A DNA stretch of 64,000 bases from Caballeronia sp. LZ062 (GCF_031450785.1 NZ_JARTWB010000003.1:310001-374000), one strand, 5' to 3'. Shown: positions 18,025-27,132, counted from the first letter of the stretch. The notes: generated by a model from the letters alone, not told the origin. Numbers and translations are program-made.

Positions 18025-19380
18025 CTAGGCCTTCGCCGGCGCATCGACGGCCGCGTCGCCGCGCGTGTTCCCGCGCCGCATCAGCAGCATCGTGACGACG
18101 GCGAAGATCAGCAGGCACGCGGCCGGAATGAGCATCGGCGCCTTCACGCTTCCGCTCGTCTGCCGGACCCACGGAACCAGATTCTGCGCGATGAATCCGC
18201 CGACGTTGCCGAGCGAATTGATCGCGGCAATGCCCGCCGCCGCGCGCGCGCCGGTCAGGAATTTCGGCGGGATCGTCCAGAAGCACGGCAGCAGCAGGTA
18301 CATGCACGGCGCGCCGAGGCAGAGCGCGATGAAGCGCAGCGTGTTGGTCGGCAGAAACACGCTCGCGAGGAAGAACACGACGCCGAGCAGCGCCGCAGCC
18401 AGCATCGCCACCGTCGTGCGCCGGTCGGAGCCGTTCGTCGCGCGCAGCTTCGCCGGCAGCCACGCGAGCACGACGGTTGCCGCGAGCCACGGCACGATGT
18501 TCAGCAGGCCGTTCGTCGTATTCGAGACGCCGAAGCCCTTCACGAGCGTGGGCAGCCAGTAGCTGACGCCGTAGACGGACATCGACAGCATCATGTAGTA
18601 GAGCGCCATGCCGATCACGCGCGGCTCGGTGAGCACGCGCATGACGTTCGCGTGGCTCGTCTCGGCTTTCTTCGCCTGCTGCCGTTCGGTTTCGAGCGTG
18701 GCATCGAGCCAGTGCTTTTCGTCGTCGGAGAGAAAGCGCGCCTTTTTCGGCGATGCCGGCAGCCACAGCAGCACGACCGCCGTGAGCAGCACGGAAGGCA
18801 CGCCCGTCACGATGAAGACCAGTTGCCAGCCTTGCAGGCCGAACCATGCCTTGTCGAGCAGATAGCCGCAGATGGGCGCGCCGACCATGTTGCCGATGCT
18901 GCTGCCGAGCGTGAAATACCCGAGCATCCGCACGCGATGCCGCTGCGGAAACCACAGCGTCAGGTAATAGATGACGCCGGGATACAGCCCCGCCTCCGAC
19001 GCGCCGAGCAGAAAACGCAGGATGTAGAACATCGTCGCGTTCGTGGTGAACGCAAGGGAAATCGTGACGACGCCCCACGTCAGCATGATCCGCGCAATCC
19101 AGCGCGGCGCGCCGTACTTGTGCAGCAGCACGTTGCTCGGAATCTCGAAGATGAGATAGCCGATGAAGAAGAGCGACGCGCCGAGACCATACGCGACCTC
19201 GGAGATGCCTAAGCTGCCGAGCATCTGCAACTTGGCGAAGCCGATGTTCGAGCGGTCGATATACGCGACGAGATACAGCAGCCCGACGAGCGGCATCAGC
19301 CGCCACGCGAGGCGATTGATGAGACGCGGCTCGTCGACGGCCAGCGGCGCGTTGCGGGAAAGCGGCGATCGGGTGTTCAC
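18025..19380 (-). CDS. MFS transporter, anion:cation symporter (ACS) family
   Basis: 12-helix inner-membrane carrier of 451 residues, typical of ACS transporters for sugar acids or organic acids. N-terminal signature LVGLLYLVAYIDRSNIGFAK, then GASEAGLYPGVIYYLTLWFP and the cytoplasmic loop with YFTLGSSIGNMVGAPICGYL. Start is a GTG at 19380 with GGAGA 5 nt upstream. In the operon between the RraA-fold gene and the LacI regulator, so uptake of the sugar acid dehydrated by the IlvD/Edd-family enzyme is inferred. Confidence 0.92.
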   Translation of the reverse strand: MNTRSPLSRNAPLAVDEPRLINRLAWRLMPLVGLLYLVAYIDRSNIGFAKLQMLGSLGISEVAYGLGASLFFIGYLIFEIPSNVLLHKYGAPRWIARIMLTWGVVTISLAFTTNATMFYILRFLLGASEAGLYPGVIYYLTLWFPQRHRVRMLGYFTLGSSIGNMVGAPICGYLLDKAWFGLQGWQLVFIVTGVPSVLLTAVVLLWLPASPKKARFLSDDEKHWLDATLETERQQAKKAETSHANVMRVLTEPRVIGMALYYMMLSMSVYGVSYWLPTLVKGFGVSNTTNGLLNIVPWLAATVVLAWLPAKLRATNGSDRRTTVAMLAAALLGVVFFLASVFLPTNTLRFIALCLGAPCMYLLLPCFWTIPPKFLTGARAAAGIAAINSLGNVGGFIAQNLVPWVRQTSGSVKAPMLIPAACLLIFAVVTMLLMRRGNTRGDAAVDAPAKA

Positions 19381-19461
19381 GATGTCTCCAGTGCGAGGCG
19401 GTCAGCTGCGGTCGGCAGCGCGCTCTTGTCGTATGCGTTTCCTGCTGGCGCGCCTAAAAAC

Positions 19462-20196
19462 TCAACCGCGCGTCTTACGCCATTCGGCATACGCCGCGAG
19501 CGTTTCCTCGTTCGGCGGATACGTGCCGCGCAACAGCGCGCCCGCTTCCACGCGCGTCGTCACGAACTCTTCGAGCAGTTCCTGCTCGGCGGCATCTTTC
19601 GCGACCTGCTCGGCCATGTGACGCGGCACGATCACGACGCCATCCACATCGCCGACGACGATATCGCCCGGATACACCGCCACGCCGCCGCACGCGATCG
19701 GCACGTTCATGTCCACCGCGTGATGCTTTGCCAGGTTGAGCGGCGCGCTCGCGCCCGCGCAGAAGAGCGGCAGCCCGATGTCGCCGATGGTGCCGCTGTC
19801 GCGCACGCAGCCGTCCGACACCATGCCCGCGACGCCGCGCACCTTGAGGCGCGTCGTCAGGATCGAACCGGTGGATGCCACCGTGCGATCGCCGCGGCAA
19901 TCCTGCACCAGCACGCTGCCCGGCGGCGCGCTTTCGACCGCCTTGCGCTGCGGATGGTCAGGGTCCTGAAACACGCCGACGTGATCGATGTCCTCGCGCG
20001 CCGGAATGTTGCGCAGCGTGAAGGCCGGGCCGACGAGATTCGGCGCGCCCTTCGCGGGCTTCACGAGCGGCGCGACGCCTTGCAGGAACACGTTGCGCAG
20101 GCCGCGTTTGAAGAGCTGCGTCGTGAGCGTTGCGGTGCTGACGTGGCGCAGCAAGTCGAGCGTTTCGTCGGAAATGGCGATGTCTTGTGTCGTCAT
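19462..20196 (-). CDS. RraA-fold protein, probable sugar-acid-pathway aldolase or hydratase
   Basis: Member of the RraA/HMG aldolase fold family. Such proteins are often annotated ribonuclease activity regulator, but those beside dehydratases more likely act on 2-keto acids. Family features: RGVAGMVSDGCVRDSGTIGD with the metal/substrate-site arginine and aspartate, and YPGDIVVGDVDGVVIVPRHM. 244 residues, longer than E. coli RraA (161) and near the HMG/CHA aldolase size. 16 bp downstream of the dehydratase gene, so it probably handles the 2-keto-3-deoxy acid formed there. Exact reaction unknown. Confidence 0.82.
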   Translation of the reverse strand: MTTQDIAISDETLDLLRHVSTATLTTQLFKRGLRNVFLQGVAPLVKPAKGAPNLVGPAFTLRNIPAREDIDHVGVFQDPDHPQRKAVESAPPGSVLVQDCRGDRTVASTGSILTTRLKVRGVAGMVSDGCVRDSGTIGDIGLPLFCAGASAPLNLAKHHAVDMNVPIACGGVAVYPGDIVVGDVDGVVIVPRHMAEQVAKDAAEQELLEEFVTTRVEAGALLRGTYPPNEETLAAYAEWRKTRG

Positions 20197-20212
20197 GGTG
20201 TTGTGATCGTGT

Positions 20213-21958
20213 TCAGTGGATTTCCGGCTCGCCGCCGTGCGCGGCCGTCTTCTCTTCGAGGAAATCGAAGTCGCAGCCCTTGTTCGCCTGCGTGACGTGC
20301 AGTTGATGCATCACGCCGAAGCCGCGTTCGAACGGGCGCTTAGGCGGCGTCCACGCGGCTTTGCGCGCGGCGAGTTCATCGTCGCTGACGTCGAGATGCA
20401 GGCGGCGGGCGGGCACGTCCAGTTCCACGATGTCGCCGTCCTTCACCAGCGCGAGCGGCCCGCCGACGAACGATTCGGGCGCCACATGCAGCACGCACGC
20501 GCCGTAGCTCGTGCCGCTCATGCGCGCGTCCGAGATGCGGACCATGTCGCGCACGCCCTCTTTCAACAGCTTCTGCGGGATCGGCAACTGGCCCCACTCC
20601 GGCATTCCAGGCGCACCGACCGGCCCCGCGTGCTGAAGCACGATCACGGAATCGGCGGTGATATCGAGGGCTTCGTCGTCGATGCGTGCGGCCATGTCCG
20701 CGTAGTCCTTGAACACGACCGCCGGCCCGCGATGCTTCAGCAGATGCGCTTCCATCGCCGCCGGTTTGATGACGGCGCCATCGGGCGCGAGGTTGCCGGT
20801 GAGCACGGCGAGACCGTCGTTCGGCACGAGCGGATTGCCAAGCCGGCGAATCACGTCGTCATTGAAAATTTCGGCGCCCGCGATGTTCTCGCCGAGCGTC
20901 GCGCCATTGACCGTTAGTTGCGAACCGTCTATCAAGCCGCCGAGTTCGGCGAGCAGCGCGCGCAAGCCGCCCGCGTAGAAGAAGTCTTCCATCAGATACT
21001 TGCCGGCCGGCCGCAGATTGCCGATCACCGGCGTCACGCGCGACAGTTCGTCGAAGCGCGCCGTCGTGAGCGGCACGCCCGCGCGGCGCGCAACTGCGAC
21101 CAGATGCACGATAGCGTTGGTCGAGCCCGACATCGCGAGCACCGTGGTGACGGCGTTGTCGAATGACTTCGGCGTGAGAATGTCGGACGGCTTGAGATCG
21201 GTCCACACCATCTCGACGATGCGCTGCCCCGTCAGCGACGCATACTGCGCATGCCGCGAGTCCACCGCCGGAATCGACGCGAAGCCGGGCAGCGTGAGGC
21301 CGAGCGCTTCGGTGGCGCTCGTCATCGTTGATGCCGTGCCCATCGTCATGCAATGGCCCGGCGAGCGCGCGATGCCGCTCTCGACGCCCTTCCACTCGTC
21401 CTCGGTGATCTTGCCCGCGCGCAGTTCCGCCCAATATTTCCACGTGTCCGACCCGCTGCCGAGCGTGCGGCCGTTCCAGTCGCCGCGCAGCATCGGTCCG
21501 GCCGGAAGGTAGATGGCGGGCAGGTCCATGCTGATCGCGCCCATCAACAGGCCGGGCGTGGTCTTGTCGCAGCCGCCCATCAGCACGCAGCCATCGAACG
21601 GGTACGAGCGCAGCAGCTCCTCCACTTCCATCGCGAGAAAGTTGCGATAGAGCATGGTCGTCGGCTTCTGGAACGGCTCGGCGAGCGTCATAACCGGCAT
21701 TTCCACCGGAAAGCCGCCCGCCTGCCAGATGCCGCGCTTCACTTCCTCGACGCGCTGCTTGAAATGCGTGTGACACGAGTTGATCTCGCTCCACGTATTG
21801 ACCACGGCGATCACCGGCTTGCCCATGTAATCGGACGAGTGATAGCCCATCTGCGCCGTGCGCGAACGGTGTCCGAACGAGCGCAGGTCGTTCACGCCGT
21901 ACCACCGATGGCTGCGCAGTTCTTCTGGCGTCTTGCGTTTCGTGGGGTCGTAGGCCAA
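20213..21958 (-). CDS. IlvD/Edd-family sugar-acid dehydratase (L-arabonate dehydratase-like)
   Basis: Fe-S dehydratase that removes water from an aldonic acid to give a 2-keto-3-deoxy acid. Signature segments: [40 protein letters not shown] with a cluster cysteine, and [20 protein letters not shown]. The TTG at 21958 is preferred: AAGGAGA lies 6 nt upstream, the protein (581 residues, then [20 protein letters not shown]) matches the arabonate-dehydratase length, and the alternative ATG at 21988 sits in an operator palindrome. First gene of the operon with RraA-fold protein, transporter and LacI. Arabonate, xylonate or a related acid is possible. Confidence 0.9.
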   Translation of the reverse strand: MAYDPTKRKTPEELRSHRWYGVNDLRSFGHRSRTAQMGYHSSDYMGKPVIAVVNTWSEINSCHTHFKQRVEEVKRGIWQAGGFPVEMPVMTLAEPFQKPTTMLYRNFLAMEVEELLRSYPFDGCVLMGGCDKTTPGLLMGAISMDLPAIYLPAGPMLRGDWNGRTLGSGSDTWKYWAELRAGKITEDEWKGVESGIARSPGHCMTMGTASTMTSATEALGLTLPGFASIPAVDSRHAQYASLTGQRIVEMVWTDLKPSDILTPKSFDNAVTTVLAMSGSTNAIVHLVAVARRAGVPLTTARFDELSRVTPVIGNLRPAGKYLMEDFFYAGGLRALLAELGGLIDGSQLTVNGATLGENIAGAEIFNDDVIRRLGNPLVPNDGLAVLTGNLAPDGAVIKPAAMEAHLLKHRGPAVVFKDYADMAARIDDEALDITADSVIVLQHAGPVGAPGMPEWGQLPIPQKLLKEGVRDMVRISDARMSGTSYGACVLHVAPESFVGGPLALVKDGDIVELDVPARRLHLDVSDDELAARKAAWTPPKRPFERGFGVMHQLHVTQANKGCDFDFLEEKTAAHGGEPEIH

Positions 21959-21972
21959 GCGATGTCTCCTTG

Positions 21973-21988
21973 ATGGTAGCGTTACCAT
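21973..21988. promoter_or_regulatory. LacI-type operator 1 of the sugar-acid operon
   Basis: ATGGTAGCGTTACCAT, a 16-bp palindrome with 7 of 8 base pairs symmetric and a central CG, the hallmark of LacI-family operators. It lies just upstream of the dehydratase ribosome-binding site. Confidence 0.8.
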
Positions 21989-22001
21989 TTCGATGCACGC
22001 G

Positions 22002-22017
22002 ATGGTAGCGTTATCAC
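22002..22017. promoter_or_regulatory. LacI-type operator 2 of the sugar-acid operon
   Basis: ATGGTAGCGTTATCAC repeats operator 1 with two changes in the right arm. Its centre is 29 bp from that of operator 1, close to three helical turns, so cooperative binding of two dimers on one DNA face is possible. Confidence 0.75.
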
Positions 22018-22055
22018 CGACAAGCGTCGCTTGGGGTTTTTACGAACAGCAGCCG

Positions 22056-22721
22056 CTATTTGACGACGGGATGAATGGAGCCGAGCAGTTCCGAAAGCCC
22101 GAGCCACAGAATCTGCACGCCGATGCAGAAGATGACGAACGCGAAGAGCCGCATGGCGACCTGCGTGCCGACCGTGCCGAGCAGCCGCTCCAAATATCCG
22201 GCGAAGCGCACGCAGACGTAGATGCTCGCGCACACCAGCACGAGCCCGATCGTCACGCCGACGATATGGACCGGCTGCAAGCCGTGGCGCGGCGAGCCCG
22301 TGCCGAGCGCGATCGCGACGGCGATCGAGCCGGGGCCGACGGTGATCGGCAGCGTCAGCGGATAGAACGCCTTCGCGCGCAGCGATGCGCCGCTGCGTGG
22401 CTTAGGCGTCGGCTCGGCGGAAGCGTCTTCGTCGGGCGCCTGCAGGAGACTCCAGCCCGCCATCGAGACCACGATGCCGCCCGCCACGCGCAACACCGGA
22501 ATCGAGATGCCGAAGAAGTTGAGCACGTATGCTCCCACCGAGAGCGACACCAGCAGAATCACGAAGCTGTTCAACGAGATGCGCCGGGCGAGTTCCTGCC
22601 GCTCGGCATCGCTGATATGCGGCAGCATGCTCAGCACGACGAGCGCGACCGCAGGCGGATTGATGATCGGAAAGAGCCCGGCGACGATCACGAGCACGGT
22701 CTTCGCGAATTCGTTGAACAT
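22056..22721 (-). CDS. marC: MarC-family integral membrane protein
   Basis: 221-residue, six-helix inner-membrane protein of the UPF0056/MarC family, whose function is unknown (a link to multiple antibiotic resistance was not confirmed). Family features: FAKTVLVIVAGLFPIINPPA at the N-terminus and the internal repeat YPLTLPITVGPGSIAVAIAL, each with the NP / GPG turn. A non-conserved loop (APDEDASAEPTPKPRSG) separates the halves. It stands alone between the dehydratase operon and a small membrane-protein gene. Confidence 0.92.
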   Translation of the reverse strand: MFNEFAKTVLVIVAGLFPIINPPAVALVVLSMLPHISDAERQELARRISLNSFVILLVSLSVGAYVLNFFGISIPVLRVAGGIVVSMAGWSLLQAPDEDASAEPTPKPRSGASLRAKAFYPLTLPITVGPGSIAVAIALGTGSPRHGLQPVHIVGVTIGLVLVCASIYVCVRFAGYLERLLGTVGTQVAMRLFAFVIFCIGVQILWLGLSELLGSIHPVVK

Positions 22722-22761
22722 GCTCGATAGATTTTTATGTCGGTTTGTCGGCTGACACGCT

Positions 22762-23109
22762 CTAGCCGGACACGATCGGCGCGGCGAGAATCAGCGCGCA
22801 TTCGGTCACGAACGAGCCGAGTCCCACGCCGATCAGCACCCGCGCGACATACGTCCACATGCGCCGCTCCACGTTACCCGAGCAGCGCCACGCCGCCGTG
22901 CACCATGCGAGATACAGCGCGCCGCACGCCGCGAAAAGGCCCAGCGTGCCGGGCCAAAACCAGATGGTAATCAGGAGGAACGCTTCGGGAGCGACGCCGG
23001 TGCCCCAGAGGTACAGGTAGACCGCCCACCATGCGAGGTGCAGCGGCAGGCCCAGTAGCCACCAGACTTTCCAGAAGCGTTCTTCTCCGCGCCAGGCCTT
23101 GCGCAACAT
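22762..23109 (-). CDS. Small membrane protein of unknown function
   Basis: 115-residue protein from the ATG at 23109 with three likely membrane helices: FWKVWWLLGLPLHLAWWAVY, ILLITIWFWPGTLG-like segment near residues 46-68, and VARVLIGVGLGSFVTECALI near the C-terminus. The start MLRKAWRGEERFWK is basic, which favours a cytoplasmic N-terminus. In-frame codons upstream to 23217 are not protein-like. No family recognised; same strand as marC, 40 bp upstream of it. Confidence 0.6.
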   Translation of the reverse strand: MLRKAWRGEERFWKVWWLLGLPLHLAWWAVYLYLWGTGVAPEAFLLITIWFWPGTLGLFAACGALYLAWCTAAWRCSGNVERRMWTYVARVLIGVGLGSFVTECALILAAPIVSG

Positions 23110-23253
23110 GCGTCGCCGTATAGAGGAATGAGGCTGGCATTTTACTTCACCGGATGCCGCCGCACGGCCGACGCAACGCCGGCCGAAATGCCGGTAACGA
23201 CTAGGTTCTTGTGGCATTTCAGCATATTGCGTCGCGGCAAACGCCGGTTGCGG

Positions 23254-24594
23254 CTATGCGCGCCGCTCGGTCAGCATCTGGCTTGCGAGGTCGCCGTGAT
23301 GCATCGCGAGCGCGCGCAGCGAAGGCCACATGTGCATGTAGTGGACCATGAAACTGTCCGCGCGCTGAAGCTGATACGGCGTGTTCAGCGTGATGCAGTC
23401 GACGAGTTCGGGATCGCCTGCCATGCCGTGACGCGTCAGCACCTTGATGAACGTGTCCTGATCGCCGCCGCTCGCATACGTCGATGACTTGTCCGCGACG
23501 CCGCCGATTATCTGCTCCACTTCGCCCAGCACGTCGAAGTTCGCCTGCGTGCGCCGAAAGCCCATGATGCCCGAGTTGAACTGCCAGCTCATGTCCATCG
23601 CGATCAGGCGGTCGCGGTTGTCCAGCAGGCGTTCGAGCAGCATCGACTGGTCGATCACCAGCACGTCCGCGTCGATCCAGAACACCCATTCGTGCTGAGG
23701 CATATGACGCCGCAGCACCCACGGTTTCAGCCAGTTGCCGCTTGCGCCGTGCGGCGATTCCTGCGGGACGTCGCGGTACAGATGCAGCGCGTAGCCGTGG
23801 CGCGCGCAGTAGCGGCGCAGATTGCGCTCGGCAATAGCGCCGTACGCGCGAATATTCGGCGTGTACAGCATGGCAAGCGCGATGGGCGCATCCGGGCGCA
23901 GCGCCTCATACGCGTCGTGCGCCGCGTCCGTCGGCGGCAGCGTCAGATACGCCTCGCCCTTCGTCTGGCAGGCGTTGATGTGCGACGCGAAAAGATCGCG
24001 CAGATCGGCGTGGACCGGCTGGTTCGGCGGCGCGTCGGGAATGTCGGCGAGCGCGATGGCGAAGACGCGCAGCCGCGCCCACATCGGATCGATATGCCAC
24101 GCCGCAGGCACGACGGCATGCACGCCGTCGATCTGCGTCATGTAGCCGAGCGGCGCGGTCATGCGCAGCAGCGCCGACTCGCTCGCCAGCGCGCCGCCGA
24201 AGCGCGCGCCCGCGCACAGCCGCTCCACCAGCGCGCGCGACGCAGGCGTGTTGCGCCAGAGCTGGAACGCGCCGATCACGCTGTCGCTTTCCGCGTCGCC
24301 CATCGACACGACCAGCGAATCGCGCGCGGGATCGGCCATCAGCGTTTCGCACGCGATATCGCTCACGATCAGACAATCTTGCGTGAGCAGCAGTACAAGA
24401 TCGCCGTCGGCCGCGGCGCGCAGCGCGCGCAAGAGCGTCTGAAACTTGAGCATCATGCGCAGATGCGCCCAGCCGATGCCGCTCGCGTCGACGAACTCGT
24501 GCGCGTACGCGCGGCGCGCGCAATAGCGCCGATGGTTCTCGAAGGACGCGTGTGCCTCCCGGCTCGCGAAGAAACTGATGACGCGGGTTGTCAT
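23254..24594 (-). CDS. Glycosyltransferase-like protein with two related halves
   Basis: 446-residue soluble protein. The C-terminal half (about 236-430) resembles GT34-type (GMA12/MNN10) nucleotide-sugar transferases: RNLRRYCARHGYALHLYRDV (257-275 area), WVFWIDADVLVIDQSML with the metal-binding D308-x-D310, FNSGIMGFRRT at 339-349 and ASGGDQDTFIKVLTRHGMAG. The N-terminal half (1-205) repeats the same order in weaker form: NHRRYCARRAYAHEFVD (20-36), LVLLLTQDCLIVSD where the DxD aspartates are replaced, and VIGAFQLWRNT at 106-116. The first half is probably non-catalytic. No sugar-biosynthesis genes are adjacent; acceptor unknown. Confidence 0.72.
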   Translation of the reverse strand: MTTRVISFFASREAHASFENHRRYCARRAYAHEFVDASGIGWAHLRMMLKFQTLLRALRAAADGDLVLLLTQDCLIVSDIACETLMADPARDSLVVSMGDAESDSVIGAFQLWRNTPASRALVERLCAGARFGGALASESALLRMTAPLGYMTQIDGVHAVVPAAWHIDPMWARLRVFAIALADIPDAPPNQPVHADLRDLFASHINACQTKGEAYLTLPPTDAAHDAYEALRPDAPIALAMLYTPNIRAYGAIAERNLRRYCARHGYALHLYRDVPQESPHGASGNWLKPWVLRRHMPQHEWVFWIDADVLVIDQSMLLERLLDNRDRLIAMDMSWQFNSGIMGFRRTQANFDVLGEVEQIIGGVADKSSTYASGGDQDTFIKVLTRHGMAGDPELVDCITLNTPYQLQRADSFMVHYMHMWPSLRALAMHHGDLASQMLTERRA

Positions 24595-24799
24595 GGATGC
24601 TCGATGAATGGCTCAGGCGATCATCGATTCTGCGTTCCGTTGCGCGCTGCGGGCAAGGGGCAGGACACTTTGTTTCATGCTGCGTGAACGTCGCGCCGGC
24701 GGTTTTCGCTCGCCGGCGTTCGCGTGTGCAACAGGATTCAAGACGCAGCCCGTCCGCGCCTCGACAATTGCGCTTTGTGCAAACCGAACGGGGATACGC

Positions 24800-25234
24800 A
24801 TGACAAACGAGACAACACAAGCCGGCGCGCGAGCGCAACGCTGCGTGATCGTGGTGGATCGCGCGCTGCCTGCCGGCAAAGCCGCGAATGCAGCGGCGGT
24901 GCTGGCGTTGACTGTCGGGCAGCGGCACCCGGCGCTCGTGGGAGAACCGCTCGTCGATGCGTCCGGCGTCGCGCATCCGGGGCTGATTCCGGTCGGCATC
25001 GCGGTGCTCGCGGCCACTCAGGACGAACTCGCGTCGATTCGCGGCAAGGCGCTCGCCGCCGATTGCGACGTCGTCGCGTTTCCCGAGCAGGGTCAGCAGA
25101 CGACGGACTATGCCGCCTTTCGCGATGCCGTTGCGACGGTCGCGACCGACGCGCTGCGCTACGTGGGCGTCGCGCTGATCGGCGACAGAAAGCCGGTGAG
25201 CAAGGCCGTCGCGAATCTCGGCCTGTTGAAGTGA
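24800..25234 (+). CDS. DUF2000 family protein
   Basis: 144-residue cytoplasmic protein of the DUF2000 family (peptidyl-tRNA hydrolase-like fold, function unknown). The family start is clear: CVIVVDRALPAGKAANAAAV, then LVGEPLVDASGVAHPGLIPV. The ATG at 24800 gives the normal length; an in-frame start at 24608 would add 64 unlikely residues. It converges on an AraC-family regulator gene only 7 bp away; DUF2000 and AraC genes neighbour each other in related genomes as far as I recall, which suggests a functional pair. Confidence 0.83.
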   Translation: MTNETTQAGARAQRCVIVVDRALPAGKAANAAAVLALTVGQRHPALVGEPLVDASGVAHPGLIPVGIAVLAATQDELASIRGKALAADCDVVAFPEQGQQTTDYAAFRDAVATVATDALRYVGVALIGDRKPVSKAVANLGLLK

Positions 25235-25241
25235 TGCAAGT

Positions 25242-26060
25242 TCAGCCGCGCGTCGCGGCCTTGTAGGCGCCGGGCGTCACGCCGAGCATACGGCGAAAGG
25301 TGCGCGTCAGATGCGCCTGATCTGCGAAGCCTGTGTCGGCGGCGATATCGCTCAACGCATTGCCGCGCCGAATCAGCGCCATCGCGCGACGCACGCGCGC
25401 CTGCCGCTGGTATTCGTGCGGCGTCATCCCGGTTTCCCGGCTGAACGCACGGAACAGGCGATACGGCGGCAAACCCGCCGCCGCCGCGATTTCATGCAGG
25501 CGCAGTTGCTCGCCGAGACGATCTTCGAGAAACCGCCGCGCCGTGACAACGGCGCGCGGCTCGTTCGCCTCGCGCGGCGCCGTTGTCTGCTTCATGTGTC
25601 GCCCGGCGAGCCGCGCCGCGAACGACAGATACCGCTCGTCGCGATACAGCGACGAACCGCGCACTTCCGACGACCGATGCACGTCCTGAAGCGCCATGCT
25701 CAGGACCGGATCGCGGATGATCGGGCCGACGAGCCCGCCTGCTCGCTTCTCGCCGGTCAACTCCAGCAGATGCGCGACGTCCACGTACAGCGTGCGCTGC
25801 GTCCAGCCGTCGCCGTCGACGGGCCAGCCGGCGTGCGGTTCGTCGGCGTCGATGGCGTACAGGTCGCCGCGCCGCGCGACGAACTCGGTGCCGCGCATGC
25901 GGATGCGGATCGCGCCGCCCGTGAGCAGCGCGAAACACGCGGTGTCGTGCGCGTGAACGTCGTAGGCGAAGTCCGCGAAGCGCCCGAGCAGCAGCTCCGC
26001 ACCGAGATCGGGCGCCCGCCAGATGTGCGTGTCGGAGGTGGGACGGGCGTTCGTGGACAT
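25242..26060 (-). CDS. AraC-family transcriptional regulator
   Basis: 272 residues: an N-terminal cupin-like effector domain (about 15-105, with VHAHDTACFALLTGGAIRIR and the cupin strand DEPHAGWPVD) and a C-terminal double helix-turn-helix (about 170-268: LRLHEIAAAAGLPPYRLFRA, ALSDIAADTGFADQAHLTRT, FRRMLGVTPGAYK). Effector unknown. Lies between the convergent DUF2000 gene and the zinc alcohol dehydrogenase gene 16 bp downstream, on the same strand as the latter, so regulation of either is possible. Confidence 0.9.
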   Translation of the reverse strand: MSTNARPTSDTHIWRAPDLGAELLLGRFADFAYDVHAHDTACFALLTGGAIRIRMRGTEFVARRGDLYAIDADEPHAGWPVDGDGWTQRTLYVDVAHLLELTGEKRAGGLVGPIIRDPVLSMALQDVHRSSEVRGSSLYRDERYLSFAARLAGRHMKQTTAPREANEPRAVVTARRFLEDRLGEQLRLHEIAAAAGLPPYRLFRAFSRETGMTPHEYQRQARVRRAMALIRRGNALSDIAADTGFADQAHLTRTFRRMLGVTPGAYKAATRG

Positions 26061-26076
26061 TTGCTGGCGCGCCGCC

Positions 26077-27132
26077 TTAGCGCATCGTCGCCATGTCGAT
26101 CACGAAGCGGTACTTCACGTCGCTCTTCAACATGCGCTCGTATGCCGTATTGATCTCGTCCATGCGGATCATCTCGATATCGGACGTGATGCCGTGCTTG
26201 CCGCAGAAGTCGAGCATTTCCTGCGTCTCCGCAATGCCGCCGATGAGCGAGCCCGCGAGCGAACGGCGCTTGAAGATCAAGTTCCCGACCGACGGCGACG
26301 GATGCGGGTGCTCCGGCACGCCGACGAGCGTCATGGTGCCGTCACGCTTGAGCAGCGTGATGAACTGGTCGAGATCGTGCGAAGCCGCAACCGTGTTCAG
26401 GATGAAATCGAAGCTGTTCGCGTGCGCGGCCATCTGATCCGGGTCCTTCGACACGACGACTTCGTGCGCGCCCAGACGCTTGGCATCCTCGATCTTGCTC
26501 GGCGATGTCGTGAAGAGCACGACATGCGCGCCCATCGCCGCCGCGAGCTTCACGCCCATGTGCCCCAGGCCGCCCAGACCCACGATACCGACTTTGTGAC
26601 CTTCCTTGACGCCCCAGTGACGCAGCGGCGAATACGTCGTGATGCCCGCGCACAAGAGCGGCGCGACCGCGGCCAGTTCGAGATTCTCGGGCACGCGCAG
26701 CGTGAAGGCTTCATCGACGACGATGGACGTCGAATAGCCGCCATACGTCACGCCGCCCGACTTCTTGTCCGCCGAGTTGTAAGTCTGCACGAAGCTCTCG
26801 GGGCCTTCGCAATACTGTTCGAGGCCTTCCTTGCACGCCGCGCAGACGCGACACGAATCCACCATGCAGCCGACGCCTGCGATGTCGCCCGCCTTGAACT
26901 TCGTCACGTCCGAGCCGACTTCGGTCACGCGCCCGACGATTTCGTGACCCGGCACGACCGGATAGTTGGTGCCGCCCCATTCGTTGCGCGCCATGTGCAG
27001 ATCCGAGTGGCAGACGCCGCAGAAGAGGATATCCATGCGCACGTCGTTCGGGCCGACTTCGCGGCGTTGAATTTCGAGCGGACCGAGCGGCTTGTCAGCG
27101 GCGGACGCAGCATAGGAATAGGCTTTGAACAT
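26077..27132 (-). CDS. Zinc-dependent NAD(P) alcohol dehydrogenase (YahK/CAD type)
   Basis: Medium-chain dehydrogenase reducing aldehydes with NADPH, of the YahK / cinnamyl-alcohol-dehydrogenase group. Catalytic zinc ligands are in ILFCGVCHSDLH and VVPGHEIVG; the structural zinc cysteines in CRVCAACKEGLEQYC; Rossmann motif VGIVGLGGLGHMGVKLAAAM. 351 residues, normal. The ATG at 27132 has AGGGAA 5 nt upstream and the family start FKAYSYAAS; 17 in-frame residues further upstream are ignored. No partner enzyme is visible. Confidence 0.92.
   Translation of the reverse strand: MFKAYSYAASAADKPLGPLEIQRREVGPNDVRMDILFCGVCHSDLHMARNEWGGTNYPVVPGHEIVGRVTEVGSDVTKFKAGDIAGVGCMVDSCRVCAACKEGLEQYCEGPESFVQTYNSADKKSGGVTYGGYSTSIVVDEAFTLRVPENLELAAVAPLLCAGITTYSPLRHWGVKEGHKVGIVGLGGLGHMGVKLAAAMGAHVVLFTTSPSKIEDAKRLGAHEVVVSKDPDQMAAHANSFDFILNTVAASHDLDQFITLLKRDGTMTLVGVPEHPHPSPSVGNLIFKRRSLAGSLIGGIAETQEMLDFCGKHGITSDIEMIRMDEINTAYERMLKSDVKYRFVIDMATMR

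Noticed and set aside
17284-19212. Open frame of 642 codons on the plus strand over the LacI and MFS genes
   Set aside because: Antisense to two clear genes, low complexity, no ribosome-binding site or domain.
22022-22050. Hairpin CAAGC-GCTTG followed by GGGGTTTTT as a plus-strand terminator
   Set aside because: Stem is only five pairs with a three-base loop, and no plus-strand gene ends there.
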